The notes under the pieces: generated by a model
The model's database searches: none
Told to the model about the DNA's origin: nothing
Seen by the model: the letters and a program-made list of their open reading frames with translations, nothing else
Translations under genes and position numbers: made by a program
Shown: one piece after another, positions 11,647 to 22,981 of the stretch
How the letters are laid out: each line of letters opens with the position of its first letter
Position numbering within the stretch: the stretch's first letter is position 1
Assembly (NCBI GenBank): GCA_000507305.1
Contig: DF239619.1
Span: 121,328-185,327 of the forward strand
Origin: Breviolum minutum Mf 1.05b.01
Lineage: Eukaryota; Sar; Dinophyceae; Suessiales; Symbiodiniaceae
Direction: 5' to 3'
DNA length: 64,000 nt

Positions 11647-11737
11647 CTAATTGACACGCCTCAAAGAATTCATGATTGCTTCGGCTTGCTTGTCCTGGTG
11701 ACGCTTTGATTTGCCGGTGGATGTGTTGAAAAAAACA
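11647..11737 (-). CDS. possible 3'-terminal exon, unknown protein
   Basis: Acceptor TTTCGTCAG, then 30 codons to TAG at 11647; basic tail (GKSKRHQDKQAEAIMNS). Another minus frame is also open here (HIHRQIKASPGQ). Candidate upstream exons of the same gene are 12192-12290 and 12697-12748. Confidence 0.4.
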
Positions 11738-12191
11738 CTGACGAAATGCTGACTTAAATGTGACATAAATGTGCCAGTACCGACATGTACATGATACAAT
11801 CAAGATGTACACGCTTTCCTACATTGACTACATGTCCTCCAAAAAAAACATCTTGTTCTATGATAGTCCATGATGGCGATTGCAAAAACAACTCGAACAG
11901 CGAAAGGGCAAGGGCTGCTCAGCAAACTCCAATATCCAAAGTATGCGCGACAGTATTGGACTCTTGGCTAGGTTGACACACGGTGACACTTCACATGCCA
12001 TACTCTGGCCATTTTTTCCGTGACAAGACCTGTTCATATGGCTCCCACTAAAGGAACTAAAGTAAGTCAACTACAGTAAGCAACATATTTGAGCTTCGGC
12101 GTCACCAGGTTACCATGTTTATTTATCACAAGCTCCTTTTAGTAAAACATGTAATAGTTCTCACACTTCTGCACCGTCGCTCCGATCAAAC

Positions 12192-12292
12192 CTAAAGACA
12201 AGAGAAACTGCTGCCCTCGTCCACCGGAGCCCTACTTCTTTTTCCTTGCTGACTCCCCTCCGGGACCTGGTTGCCCCACCAGGCCGAGGCTT
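12192..12292 (-). CDS. GC-rich coding exon, frame uncertain
   Basis: GC-rich minus stretch after the polypyrimidine acceptor TTGTAACGTTGAAG. Two frames look like protein: one Trp/Gly/Ser rich ending in a stop at 12192, the other strongly basic (GVSKEKEVGLRWTRAA). Base composition contrasts with the AT-rich flanks, which supports an exon, but the frame is undecided. Confidence 0.4.
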
Positions 12293-12696
12293 CAACGTTA
12301 CAAAGAAGAAAAACGGTAAACCCCTTGCAGAGGGAACGGCTGAGATGTGCTGATACAATCCTGATACATCCCTTGGTGCTGCAGGAAAGAACTACCAGGT
12401 AGAATGCGTCAGCCATGCCCTCCTCTAACTCAAGCTGCAAAAGATCCGATAGGCAAATCCCTTTGCTATCAAACACAGCAGTACACTATCCCCAATGCAA
12501 CGCCGTCAATGCCAATCCAATGTAATGATAGTGATAGAGTTCAGGTGTTAGATTTAGATCACATCTCGATCAGTCTTGAGAGACTGGTAGCAGGAAATCA
12601 GCTGGAGGTACTGAACACGCTTGGTGCATCTTGATAATAAAAACTCCAACACAAATCATTCTTCAATTGGAATTGGCAATCAACGGATTTGCTCAC

Positions 12697-12748
12697 AGCC
12701 AAAATTGCTGATTGCCCGACACGTCTTCGAGCTCTCCTGAGGGCATGG
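12697..12748 (-). CDS. small internal exon, unknown protein
   Basis: 52-bp minus exon with a good acceptor (TTGTTTTAG) and donor (GGCT/GTGAGC). One frame reads PSGELEDVSGNQQFW, a second reads HALRRARRRVGQ; both stay open. Confidence 0.45.
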
Positions 12749-13244
12749 CTAAAACAAACGAACCTAGGGTTTGAGATTTCAATGGATTTCACTCAATTTG
12801 CAACCCATTTGAAACCCTCAAAGGTCTAATTCAAGAGTGGAGAATAAAAACATTGGAAAACTGGAAAACTCCATTCAACACGCAGGACGTCGCAGAATTG
12901 TACAGTTTTTTAGAGGAAGGGAACGAACATTCCTTCTCCTCAATGCAATAGCAAGGGGTCCCCACACTTCAATCTTGCTGTGTGATTACAGTATATGCAT
13001 GCAGTATGCGCGTGTACAGTAACGCTCACATTGTCTCTGTTGATTGGAGTTCTTCATGCACCCCACACATCCACCAACAACCATATGGTCCTTGGGTTCA
13101 GGGCCATACATATTCATAGATATAATTTCTTATCAACATATTGGACCTAAATCTAATACCCAAATGCCGACCAATCAAGTAGCGCTTCCGTATGATGAGC
13201 ACGACCGGGCCAGAATCTAATCTATAGTATTTACAGTATATGAC

Positions 13245-13420
13245 CTATTGCTTGACCTCCACATTGATGTTCCAAGTATCGATGTACAAAAGCTGGTACC
13301 TCTTGTGAATTCCAACATCAAGTTTTTCGCAGGCTGGTGAACCAACGTTTATGCACATATTGCGAATTATGTAGAAAACGGATCCTATACTATTCCTACA
13401 CTTAGATTCATAGCTCTTGA
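13245..13420 (-). CDS. 3'-terminal exon, unknown protein
   Basis: Minus frame ending at TAG (13245-13247), open for about 58 codons. The C-terminal part (NVGSPACEKLDVGIHKRYQ, then YIDTWNINVEVKQ) is convincing protein. The acceptor is not clear, so the upstream edge is approximate. Confidence 0.5.
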
Positions 13421-13463
13421 TTAGGCTGCCATACATCACTCGACACATGATGCACATTGTGCC

Positions 13464-13635
13464 TCAAAACAGTGATCTTGTCGAACAAGGTAGCAAGCAT
13501 ATTGGATGCATATTGGGCCATGCAAATGGCATGTTAAACTTCCCTGACAGTGCAGGAAAGGATGCCCCCACCAATACCTCATGTGGTAGAATAAAAAGCC
13601 GTGACCCGAGAGTCATGGAATATGTCACTTGGCTC
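13464..13635 (-). CDS. possible coding exon, unknown protein
   Basis: Minus frame open through 13464-13778. The part below 13635 is protein-like (FILPHEVLVGASFPAL then KFNMPFAWPNMHP) and ends at a stop at 13464. It overlaps the neighbourhood of the longer exon 13654-13973 in another frame, so one of the two boundaries must be wrong or an intron lies between them. Confidence 0.35.
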
Positions 13636-13653
13636 TTTCTGTTATGTTCTGTT

Positions 13654-13973
13654 TTATTCTGCTGACACGATGCGATCCCAATCTGCACCATCATCACCGA
13701 CAGAGGCCAACATGTATGCCAAGCGATCCGCAAAATGAGTTGTGATGGGCAGCCGTGGGCGGCGAATAACGGAGCCATGGTGCAAGAAGCTTAAATCGTA
13801 AACACTCTGAGCCCAAGCAAAGTCCTGGGCGAATTGGAGAATTGGAAAGGAAACTACACGGATTGGGAGGTGCTCTGCAAAGAATCTGCTAAGATATGAT
13901 ATCCAACAAGCACGGTCAAATCTTAAAACCATGGTCCCATACACATGACTCCCACCTGGACTATGGATGATCT
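13654..13973 (-). CDS. 3'-terminal exon, about 106 codons, unknown protein
   Basis: Acceptor GCGCGTATTCAG at 13974, then an uninterrupted minus frame to TAA at 13654. The peptide begins EIIHSPGGSHVYGTMV, has a His/Phe-rich middle and ends GDDGADWDRIVSAE. It is long for chance in this composition. A beta-rich enzyme-like fold is possible but nothing is recognised. Confidence 0.55.
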
Positions 13974-14384
13974 CTGAATACGCGCACGTCCGCATATGTT
14001 GGAAAGGTTAATTTATGTCATCTGATGTATGGCGTGGCCCTTTCAGCCATCAAGCTGATCAACAATTTACCCATGCTGCCATGAAGCGTCGAGCGCGAAG
14101 CCTCAGACCGTGCTGTGTAAGACAAACACCAGCTCGGAATGACCAGTAGTATATTCGGACATATATCATATAATTAAATTATAGGGGTTCACGGACAGAT
14201 GGCAAAAAAGCGCCGTCACCGCTAGATGGCAGATTATCCACAACCTAGTTTCCCAGCTGTTTATGCCATCTGTGTGTGCGTCGATATCATTACAAATATG
14301 CCATCTGTTTGTGCGTGTTCCCTTTTTTGGATGCCATCTGAATGTGACGGGTGGACCTTTCAAATTCTACTTGAAAAATTCTAC

Positions 14385-14865
14385 TTGGCTGTGTATTTTT
14401 TCTGTTCAAATTCTACTTGAAAAAGTGTTGAAAAAATGGTACCTTTTGGCCGAATCTTGGTTTTGGCTGTGTAGTAGTTTCTGCTCAAATTCTACTTGAA
14501 AAAGTGTTGAAAAATTAGATTTTGCAGCTTTTGGTCGAATTGTGGTTTTGGTGTTGCCTTTTCTCCCAAAAATAATATCAATCGGGCGACGGTGAACAGC
14601 ACAACAGATGGCATACCGCGGCATACCTGTTCTTGGCATTGCTTTTCCCTTGAAAATCCAGTCTGAGAATTTCTACTCGTATAATCTTGGTTTCAGTTGT
14701 TGCTTTTTCTTTTCAAAATTTTACTTGAAAAAATGTTGAAAAATTAGGTTTTGCAGCCTTTGGTAGAATCTTGGTTTTGGTTGTTGCTTTTTCTTTTCAA
14801 AATTCTACTTGAAAAAATGTTGAAAAATGAACATTTCTAAGCATTTGGTCGATTCTGGGTTTTGG

Positions 14866-14907
<42 letters not shown>

Positions 14908-15215
14908 TTTCAAAGTCTATTTGAAGAAGTGTTGAAATAAATCTAAGCTTTTGGTCGAATCTTGGTTTTGGTTGTTGCCTTTTTCCCNGGCTGTGTATTT
15001 TTTTCTGCTCAAATTCTACTTGAAAAAATGTTGAAAAATTAGATGTTGCAGCTTTTGGTCGAATTGTGGTTTTGGTGTTGCCTTTTCTCCCAAAATAATT
15101 TCAAGCGGGCGACGGTGAACAGCACAAACAGATGGCATACCGCGGCATACTTGTTCTTGGCATTGCTTTTCTCTGGAAATTCCAGTCTAAGTGCAAGAAA
15201 ATTGAAAAATCTCAT
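14385..15215. repeat. direct duplication of ~300 bp around a single N
   Basis: The block 14388-14690 (from GGCTGTGTATTTTTTCTG through GACGGTGAACAGCACAA and CATACCGCGGCATAC) recurs almost unchanged at 14989-15205. The second copy begins exactly after the lone N at 14988. This could be a real tandem duplication, or two haplotype or collapsed-repeat sequences joined by the assembler. Confidence 0.8.
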
Positions 15216-15610
15216 TTCTACTTGTAGAATCTTGGTTTTAGTTGTAGTTTTTTCTTTTCAAATTCTACTTAAAAAAGTGCTGAAAAAATGGCAGCTTTTG
15301 GTCGAATCTTGGCTTTGGTTGTTGTTTTTTCTTTTCAAGTTCTATTTGAAAAAGCGTTGAAAAATGAGAATTTCTAACTTTTTGGTAGAATCTGGGTTTT
15401 GGTTGTTGTTTTTTGCTTTTCAAATTCTACTTGCAACAGTGTTGAAAAAAATCCAAGATTTTGGCCGAATCTTGATTCTGGTTGTTGTTTTTTCTTTTCA
15501 AATTCTACTTGAAAAAGTGTTGAACATTAAAATATCTAAGCTTTTGGTAGAATCTTGGTTTTGGCTGTTGCTTTTACCTTTTCAAATTCTACTTCAACAA
15601 CTGTTGAAAA
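14400..15610. repeat. degenerate ~80-bp tandem array inside the TIR element
   Basis: About eleven copies of a unit built from GGTCGAATCTTGGTTTTGG, a T-rich run, and TTCTACTTGAAAAAGTGTTG. The unit includes a small inverted pair (TTCTACTTGAA / AAGTGTTGAAA). One copy carries a (TTG)n expansion at 14867-14905. Frames such as WLLFFLFKFYLKK across it simply translate the unit. Confidence 0.85.
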
Positions 15611-15763
15611 ACTAAATTTCGTATACTGGACCACAGCCAAACCATACCCACGCCATACCACCGCTTTATGCCATCTGAGTGTGAACCCCCCCCAATGTGG
15701 GTGTTCACCATCAGATGGCAGCTTTATATGTCCCGACGGATGCCATCTGACTGTGAACCCCTA

Positions 15764-17250
15764 TACATTATCGGAAAAAAATCAAGCCGGTTCCAGGCCA
15801 ATGTCAGCGGGAGTGACAATGTCAAAAATTATACCTTCAGACCACCCCATGAAAAGCGAAGGGGACCGGGGACTGGTCATTAAAACCAAGCGATCGAAAA
15901 TTAGACCTCAGAGTCAGCACCCAGGCTTCTGCACAAACGACAGGAATCTTGGAAACGAAATTGCACCAAAACCGCTCATTCAAACAAAAGATCCTGCGAT
16001 CTTTTGTGGTCCTGCAAAAAATCCCACAGGAAGGACAATAAATGTTTCTTTTTTTGTTCTTAGTGCCCGAGGGTTTTGCTGGAGCAGAGTGGGAAACAAA
16101 CAACATTCACAGCCAAGAGGCTCTCAGGCAATGTGCCCAATACACGCGCTAGCCTGATATTGATAGGATTGGCAGTGCCTTGCGGGAGCCAAGGGGGGGG
16201 CGCCAACGACCTCCACCAACACCAAGGATTGGGAAAATGAAATCAGCCGCTCTCAAAGGCCACTTTCATTGCGAATTAAAGTTAAAAGCTGATTCATGTG
16301 TCTGCCAAACATTTTATTCATCCTGTTTCTTCCGAATGCACAATGGAACTTGCAATGTGTACGCAAGATTGCGGTACAATGTGTGCAACAAACAGCAGCA
16401 ATCAAAACATATGCACGGGGAAATCTGGAAACATTGAAAAACCTCCAAGTGCATGTGGACAGTTTGGATCCGAAGGAATTCAACTTACTTCCAAATTTGC
16501 GGCGGACATCAAAACACTGTGAGATTCTGAAAGCAAGCTGCATTTGAGCTGTGAGTGCAACAAAAAGATACAAAAGGGATAAAAAAGGTGTGATTTCAAC
16601 GATGAGCTGGACACCTCTGGGCCCCGAATTCTCTAGCAGCAATGAAGGGCAGAACTGCAAACTGATTGCTAGAAAAGAATACCTATGAGACCTATGGAAT
16701 CTGCATAGCGTATGCTTGCACCTCCCGCATTGTTGAGACCTGTATGCAATTTGATTTAAACATGTATGCAATTTGATTTTAAAAAACATGTATACAAATA
16801 TATTCCAAAACATGTCTTTACCCCTGGATCAACATTTCTCAAAGCTATCTCCGACATTGGCCTTGTGCAATGTCCTTGCTGGAGGCCAACAACACCTCTT
16901 CATCGTGGAAAGTGAACATGGTACCTGAACGGCAGCGTGTCTCTGAACTCTTCATTTACTGGGGGTGTCTGGTATAACCAATGGCTTGCAAACACTCACA
17001 AAGTAAATTGGGTCATTGATGGTCATTGTGAGTCAATGATGTCAATCTTTAATCATCAATGTATGGAGCAAAGTCTGAACAAGATGCCGGTCTATTGGCC
17101 AATTGCTTTTATTTGTGATTGGTTGATTTTAGATTGCAACAGGAGGAAAACGCCTAATACAAAATATGAGGCATCTAATCCAGGAGGATTCCTGCCACAC
17201 CTGCTCGAGCGGAGTATCTCCCATCATATAAGCGTGGTGATCCACCGGCC
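15764..17250. other. region with open frames but no assignable gene
   Basis: Around 15780-16160 a plus frame and a minus frame are both open; the minus one follows a very good acceptor (GGGATTTTTTGCAG, near 16010) and reads TTKDRRIFCLNERFW. Around 16250-16550 three frames are open, one plus frame being Cys-rich (ELAMCTQDCGTMCA). I cannot choose strand or frame for either, and see nothing from 16600 to 17250. Confidence 0.4.
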
Positions 17251-17518
17251 CATTTCACCTCAGGCTGGTGGGAATAAATCTGACAGGCAAATGAGATCCT
17301 TTGGTGCTCGAAAACTCACAAAATGACAAAGCATGCCACTGATATTGAATGGCATTTCTTACGAGGAAATTGTGGGTACTGTCATGGTATTGCTTGGGTT
17401 TGGAGAGGTTTCGAAGCACCATCAAGGCAAGCAGTGTGATTTTGTAATGTAGGAATCTGTTTAGGCCCCCCATCAAGCCACCACCCAGCTTATGGGTTCA
17501 GATGGATTGGCCCTCATG

Positions 17519-17672
17519 TCATGCCATTGATGTTTTATCCTTCCTGATGGGTGGCGTAGTTTTCAAATTCAGCAAAGATGCGCACTCGACCAAAACGAAA
17601 GCAGTCTTCTCATCTTCTGCTTGAAGTTCTGCATGGTAACTTTCCAAGGACTCGATCTCTTGCAAAGGAAAC
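17519..17672 (-). CDS. 3'-terminal exon, unknown protein
   Basis: Strong acceptor CATCTCTGCAG at 17673, then 50 residues and TGA at 17519. Starts acidic and helical (PLQEIESLESYHAELQAED), then a hydrophobic stretch (AFVLVECASLLNL) and a short basic tail. Typical of a globular protein C-terminus; family not recognised. Upstream exons probably include 17935-18134 (starting GKLHWQNG after TATCCTTCCAG). Confidence 0.65.
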
Positions 17673-18716
17673 CTGCAGAGATGTAGTATTAGCAGCTAGC
17701 AGCTTCTTGTCATACCAGACTTAAGGGCACCTGACACGTCCTTTAGACCTTTACAAGTCAGAGACATGAAACGTCCGCAGAAGAAAGACGCAGCATTGAA
17801 TTAACTAGAGGTATGCGAACAGAAAGGGAGAAGTCAAAAGCTCAAAAGCATTTTAATGGGACTCAAAAAAGCTGTTCCTGTCCTCGCATGTCCTAGTCAG
17901 TCCCTGTAAACGGAAACACCTGTTCTCGTCTTTATATGTATAATCTGGTCAGACTATCACATTCTTCCCATCCTTGTCCACAATGTAACCACATGTTTAT
18001 CCGTAGCTGCTGCTGTGTTTTTGTAGTAGCTGGCGCGAATGGCATGCCACCCATGTCAAGATACCAAGTGAATGGCATTTGCCAAAGTACATGTATTAAA
18101 CCATTTTGCCAATGTAACTTACCTACTGGAAGGATACAGACCCGAAAACATATAAACAACGGTAACATTGAACAACAATATTCAAAGATTACTGCATGGA
18201 ATCACACGTGGCTGCCAAATGATTGCCGGAAGACAACACAGGTTGACAGCTCTACCTTGCAAAGTTCAGAGTTTAAACGTCGTTGTTGTTGTTGTTGTCG
18301 TTGTTGTTGTGTTATGTGATGTTATGTTGGTTTGTGGTGAGCTGTGTTGTGTTGCTATTGCTGTTGTGTTGATGTGGTTTGAACCACCATGAACTGCTTA
18401 TAGTAATTTATCCTCTTTGAATTTGCAAGGTTCAAATATCCAAACCTGAACATCCACGGACTGTGTCCATTCAACAAACATATACAGGATACAAATATAA
18501 CAACAACTTGACTTGTCCTGTTGGACACTTCGAGTTTCAAAGCTACGTAGGTAGAATACAATTAAAAACAAATGACATTAAATGAGTCTCATACATACAT
18601 CAACATTACTGTATGGGAAGGCCATCACAAGGACCCAACGAGCTAATTTGATCCGATTTACATCCACAACAACAAACTCTAAATAATGCAAAGTTGCCCC
18701 GACGTGGGGACGTTAC

Positions 18717-18797
18717 CTTTGAAGATCTTTGAAGTTTGACACCATCGGGTAAACGATCCCTCGTCCCAAGGCTCATTCTTTCATTCCAAGGGCGAAA
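18717..18797 (-). CDS. internal exon, unknown protein
   Basis: 81-bp minus exon, phase 0 at both ends, between CTGTCCTTTAG and the donor CAAAG/GTAACG. The peptide is basic (FRPWNERMSLGTRDR, then GVKLQRSSK). Both splice sites are good and only one frame is open across them. Confidence 0.6.
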
Positions 18798-18902
18798 CTA
18801 AAGGACAGAACTTAACATCGAGGAGCAAACTGCATAAAGCTATGATAAATAATTAATAATATATAATAGTCATGAAAACAATTGTCAAAGCAAGTCACTC
18901 AC

Positions 18903-19004
18903 CATCACGATGCACAATCACCAGTTTTCCCCGAGCGAAGTCCGCTGGGATCAAACGGCGCAAACCTGTGGGAGGGACCTCGGTCTGTAGCTGCAGCTCC
19001 AACG
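18903..19004 (-). CDS. internal exon, unknown protein
   Basis: 102-bp minus exon between CCTGTTTGCTGCAG and a consensus donor ATG/GTGAGT. The open frame reads LELQLQTEVPPTGLRR followed by IPADFARGKLVIVHRDG. It ends in phase 1, which does not fit the phase-0 exon at 18717-18797, so either another exon lies between them or the alternative donor CTG/GTGATT is used. Confidence 0.6.
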
Positions 19005-19484
19005 CTGCAGCAAACAGGAGGTCCAGTGAGATTACAGTATCCAAGTTGAATGCATTGAATAACGACGTTTTGCATAATGTCAGTAGTACATTGTTCATGT
19101 GACACTGTCAGGACAGAAAATAGATCAAGTATACACATGTCAACCTCATATACATGTACAAATTATATGCAAAACAAAACGAAACTATCAATACATTTGC
19201 ATGAAGGCTCTTTCACAGAACTGAAGCCATAAGGAAACACACAGCAATATGAACGCTTGTGAACCAAATGAAATGCTCTAGCGTCAGTAATGTGGGTGGT
19301 TCCCCAAACAGAAATGCTCCAGATTTTTCCACTTCGTATCATTCACAAACAACACTAAAATGCAACAAGTAGAGAAAGAGCCATATCGCCAAAATGATTG
19401 GGTGATATTCCACTTCAAGGTGGAAGTGAAGGGTTAACTCTGACATCCAGAGCATGTAGCAAATCTCCTGTGCGAATGGGTTGC

Positions 19485-19568
19485 CTAGGTCTCATCCTTA
19501 TCCTGTAGTAATTCCAATCTCGGACTGGTAGGGGCATGCGACGTCTCATAGAAACTTGGTAGAAAATC
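19485..19568 (-). CDS. 3'-terminal exon, unknown protein
   Basis: Acceptor CTTGTTTCCTCAG, then in phase 0 27 residues to TAG (DFLPSFYETSHAPTS ... LLQDKDET). A second frame after the same acceptor is longer and basic (QVSMRRRMPLPVRDW) and ends at 19415. The acceptor is strong; the frame is a choice between two. Confidence 0.5.
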   Translation of the reverse strand, partial: DFLPSFYETSHAPTSPRLELLQDKDET

Positions 19569-19843
19569 CTGAGGAAACAAGGACAAAATATCCGATCTAC
19601 AAGTATCCAGTAGCAGTGTTTGTCAAATTCATGCGACCTGAACAAAAGAACACCAGGGACAGCTAAAATTGCCACAGCCTTAGAACTGCACATGAGATCT
19701 TCTACGCCTTACTTTGGCTCCTGACTCTGCGACATTGTTATGAAAGTGTCCCACCCATTCAACCCGTCCCCTCCTAGCGAACTATCCATTATGCATTCTT
19801 ATATGTAAACCTCTAAATTTGTGCAAAAACTCCGGCATTAGAC

Positions 19844-19933
19844 TTATTTTTTTTTGCCATCCCAAATCCGAGGCGCAGTCTCAGATTGAATGCGTTCTGT
19901 CTGGAAGGAGACGCGGCTCAAGGTCCAAGGATC
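19844..19933 (-). CDS. 3'-terminal exon, unknown protein
   Basis: 30 codons in phase 0 from the acceptor CATCCAACCCAG to TAA at 19844. Reads DPWTLSRVSFQTERIQS and ends in a lysine run. The gene would extend to higher coordinates, where 20082-20426 is the next coding-like stretch. Confidence 0.5.
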   Translation of the reverse strand, partial: DPWTLSRVSFQTERIQSETAPRIWDGKKK

Positions 19934-20081
19934 CTGGGTTGGATGGAGCATGGACGATCCCCATTGGCAATGTAAACTAATGTTTGTTTTTTGGGGTGGG
20001 GTAGCTATTATAAACAAACCTCTAGATATTTTTTTGGGGGGGGTATAGCGGTATAGCACACTAATTAATCAGGATCCAACA

Positions 20082-20426
20082 CTATATCATATATCCTTGT
20101 TTCATCCACCTCAAATTAATGCCATTTTTGGGAAAATACCTTTTGGGGGTGGCGTCACCTGATGTCACCCTAAATTCGTCCATTTCTTCCAACTCTGGGC
20201 CCCAAAGTAGATTGGGCCCATCGTTGGGCACTTGGGTCTTGGCCAAAACAGTGCGTGACATACCAAGGTGGCCAAATGAAAAAACCATTCCTCCAAGTAA
20301 AGAACTCCCAACATTTCTCTGAGAGCGATCTATCAACCAATTATGGTGCCAAGCATCTGCTTCTCCATTACTCTCCACACGGATGCCCGCCGCCACCTCG
20401 GGTGAGAATGGGTCCAAAGAGATCAA
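20082..20426 (-). CDS. long coding exon, unknown protein
   Basis: Minus frame of 114 codons ending at a stop at 20082, soluble and mixed in composition (RVESNGEADAWHHNW, then LLWGPELEEMDEFRV). An acceptor-like CTCACCCGAG lies inside the first codons. The length supports real coding; no motif is recognised, and it may comprise more than one exon. Confidence 0.5.
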   Translation of the reverse strand: MISLDPFSPEVAAGIRVESNGEADAWHHNWLIDRSQRNVGSSLLGGMVFSFGHLGMSRTVLAKTQVPNDGPNLLWGPELEEMDEFRVTSGDATPKRYFPKNGINLRWMKQGYMI

Positions 20427-21047
20427 ACATTCAAAGATGTCCCTTCAGCTTGAATATACTGTAGCGTAAGTGTAGCATCATATGTCCAGCTTAACTGAAT
20501 AATCGAGGCAATGTATAACAAAAATTATCTTTGTGAGGTAGAAACTCGCACTAGGGCATCCGCAAAGGGTTTTCAAGTAGTCACTCGCCTTGCACCCAAG
20601 TAGCCCAAATTCCCATATCCAAAGCACAAGGAGTGGAATATTAAAAACAATTAACATCCGTTGGATATTGGAATTTAATTTATTTTTGAACATGGTGAGA
20701 CGCTTGCCCAATTGATGTGAGGCTTATTACTTTTTCAAATGAAGCTTGAATAAGAACCCAATCTTTTGTTGGACATGTAATCTTCGAAAAAGAAAGGGTT
20801 CCAAAAAAAGAATTGTATGGAAACGTAGTATTTGAAAATCAGGCCGTCCCCAGAAAAGTTGGACACCTTTATTCTCAAAATTATTGAATCTTGACATGGC
20901 CTGAAAAACTGCTGCAGGAGTTGCACGTGGTTTGCAAAATGGCGTGCCCGTTGGCTGGATATAACATGCTATAACTGCATCCTTTCAGCACATCATACAC
21001 ATCATAACATTTCGAAACTCTAAGAGCTCAATCCCCCTGCACATTAC

Positions 21048-21211
21048 CAACATTCCATCTTCCCGACGTGGCACGTGATGTCGTTTGTAGATATTCTTCC
21101 TGTCTTGAAGATGGCAAACGTCATAGCCCACCACTGCGACGGAAGGTTTATCAGCCCCCTGCCGTGGCCGTCGCTGCATAGGATGACAACGACTGTTTGC
21201 ATGGGGACCGC
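21048..21211 (-). CDS. internal exon, unknown protein
   Basis: 164-bp minus exon between CATTGTTTGTGAAAG and the donor GTTG/GTAATG. It is strongly basic with many His and Arg (CHPMQRRPRQGADK, VCHLQDRKNIYKRHH). It lies downstream, in minus orientation, of the phased pair at 22187-22698 and may belong to the same gene, although the phase does not join directly. Confidence 0.6.
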
Positions 21212-21589
21212 CTTTCACAAACAATGAAATCAAACACAATATGTATATAAACAAATGTTTGCATATGTATATATTTATAACTGTAGCATGTGCGTATAAG
21301 TAGATGCATCGAATGCATATGTGATATGCATATGTGTCAAAGGCATATGTACATTCTATAAACAAATGACCAACAAATGCACGTGTGTTTGAATTATATG
21401 TCAATATGGACATTGTAAATATCATCAAATTATAAATGCAAATGCAGAAAACATAAATTCAGAAGATAAAAAACAAATGAATGAACAAATGAATGAACAA
21501 ATAAACACATGAAGGTAGGCAGAATACATGGCAGGAACATATGACAGAACAAACACATGAGGGAAAAAATGAAGGACTGAAGGAAGCAA

Positions 21590-21780
21590 GCAATTAATGA
21601 AGAAATGAATAAATGAATGAATGAATGATTGAAAGAATGAATGAATGAGTGAATGAATGAATGAATGAATGAACAAATGCATGAACGAATGAAGGAATGA
21701 ATGAATGAATGAATGAATGAATGAGTGAATGAGTGAATGAATGAGTGAATGAATGGATGAATGAATGAATGAATTCATTA
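21590..21780. repeat. (GAAT)n tetranucleotide microsatellite
   Basis: GAAT/GAGT units with drift, extending more loosely back to about 21470. On the minus strand they translate to long Phe-Ile-His-Ser runs, which are repeat artefacts. Confidence 0.95.
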
Positions 21781-22186
21781 ATCAAGCATTTATATAGTCA
21801 ATTAAACTTAAACATTAATTACAGCAGTTAATTACATAAACTAGTTACGACAAATAATTGCTTATGTGATGCATGAATGAATGACGGTCCCAATGACGGA
21901 ATCAAGCACGGGATGAATGTATGTTGGAACATAAGAACAAAATAATGAGTCAAGGAAGTACATATGTAGGAATCCTAGTACCTTTCTAAGTGTGTATATA
22001 GGCACATTTAAAACGAAAATCGCACCGTGCAGTGAATGCACACGGTGATGAATAAGTGAAGAGTTCACTGTCACTAGAACACATTCCCGAAAAAAAGTAC
22101 GGAAATATTGCTGTTGAATTAATGAGGTGCGCTGCAGCTACTCCATGCTGTTTCAAAAAATGGAAATGACGAAGAATGGACTTGAC

Positions 22187-22698
22187 CGAGTAAAGCCAAG
22201 CTGCTGAATGCGTAAACCAATTCTCTGCAGAGACGGCCCAAGGAGCATGACCCAACTTGGCCAAGAGACCGATGGCCAGAACATCAAGTGCAAAACCTCA
22301 AGTCATGGTCAAACAATCAATGGCCATGGCCACAGTATCTGCCCGGTCAAATTGATAAACAAACTCAATAGAGGGGAATCAAATACAGATGCTTATTTGA
22401 TCTTATTTGAGGTTTACTTTACCTACTGACCCTCAACTGAGAACACAAAGTCACTACGTAGCAAATGCCGTAAACACCAACATTACCGTCTCCGGAAATC
22501 AGCAACAACGCTCACAACGGAAACAAACACACTTTTATACGGCTTGAACACCTGTGGCCTGACTCCAGCCAAATACCTGCAGTGCGTTTGAGGGCCTGTT
22601 TGTTGTCTGAATATTTTGGCACTGTGACCTTCTCAATCTGTTCCCTGGTGTACCGAGATACGGAAGGAACGCGAGCTCGGGTGCCAAACATTTTCTTT
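22187..22698 (-). CDS. two phased internal exons, unknown protein
   Basis: Exon 22698-22577 (acceptor GATTTCAAG, donor CTGCAG/GTATTT) reads MFGTRARVPSVSRYTR and continues with a Lys-rich helix. Exon 22296-22187 (acceptor GACTTGAG, donor CTCG/GTCAAG) reads FALDVLAIGLLAKLGH, then ENWFTHSAAWLYS. The first ends in phase 1 and the second begins in phase 1, creating a Gly codon across the junction. The second exon is partly hydrophobic. No family recognised. Confidence 0.6.
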
Positions 22699-22981
22699 CT
22701 TGAAATCAAACCATTGGCTCGCAATATGCTGACCATTCAATCCAGAAGATCTTAAACACTCATACCTCAGCGTGGCATTGTGAGTCTAGGGCCTCTGAAT
22801 CCTTCTAATACCGGGAAAGTTTGGTTAAAAATCAAAGCATTCCGGAACAAACTAATGGAGCCTGAACGTCACAAGGTGATATCTGTGATATGCCTAGCAG
22901 GAACTTCAGAAGCAACATCAAAAACAGGGCACACTTGGGAGATCCCCTCTACTGAACCGCCTTTCCCAGTTGAGGTTGTGA

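Larger units (their letters stand above)
14182..15763. mobile_element. TIR-flanked non-autonomous DNA element (MITE-like), TA target site
   Basis: The left end TAGGGGTTCACGGACAGATG and the right end are inverted copies with two mismatches over about 23 bp. Each end is bordered by TA (14180-14181 and 15764-15765), as for Tc1/mariner-type insertion. The short motif ATGCCATCTG recurs in both orientations inside the ends (near 14265, 14299, 14331, 14605, 15131, 15668, 15712), like subterminal transposase-binding sites. The interior is an AT-rich tandem array without a credible transposase ORF, so mobility would depend on another copy. Confidence 0.75.

Noticed and set aside
14400-15610. Spaced repeats resembling a CRISPR array
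   Set aside because: The units are contiguous and degenerate with no unique spacers, and the sequence is eukaryotic.
15043-15615. Hydrophobic ORFs with repeated WLLFFLFKFYLKK
   Set aside because: They follow the ~80-bp tandem unit of the TIR element; the period simply keeps frame.
21425-21785. Long minus ORF of Phe-Ile-His-Ser repeats
   Set aside because: Translation of the GAAT microsatellite.
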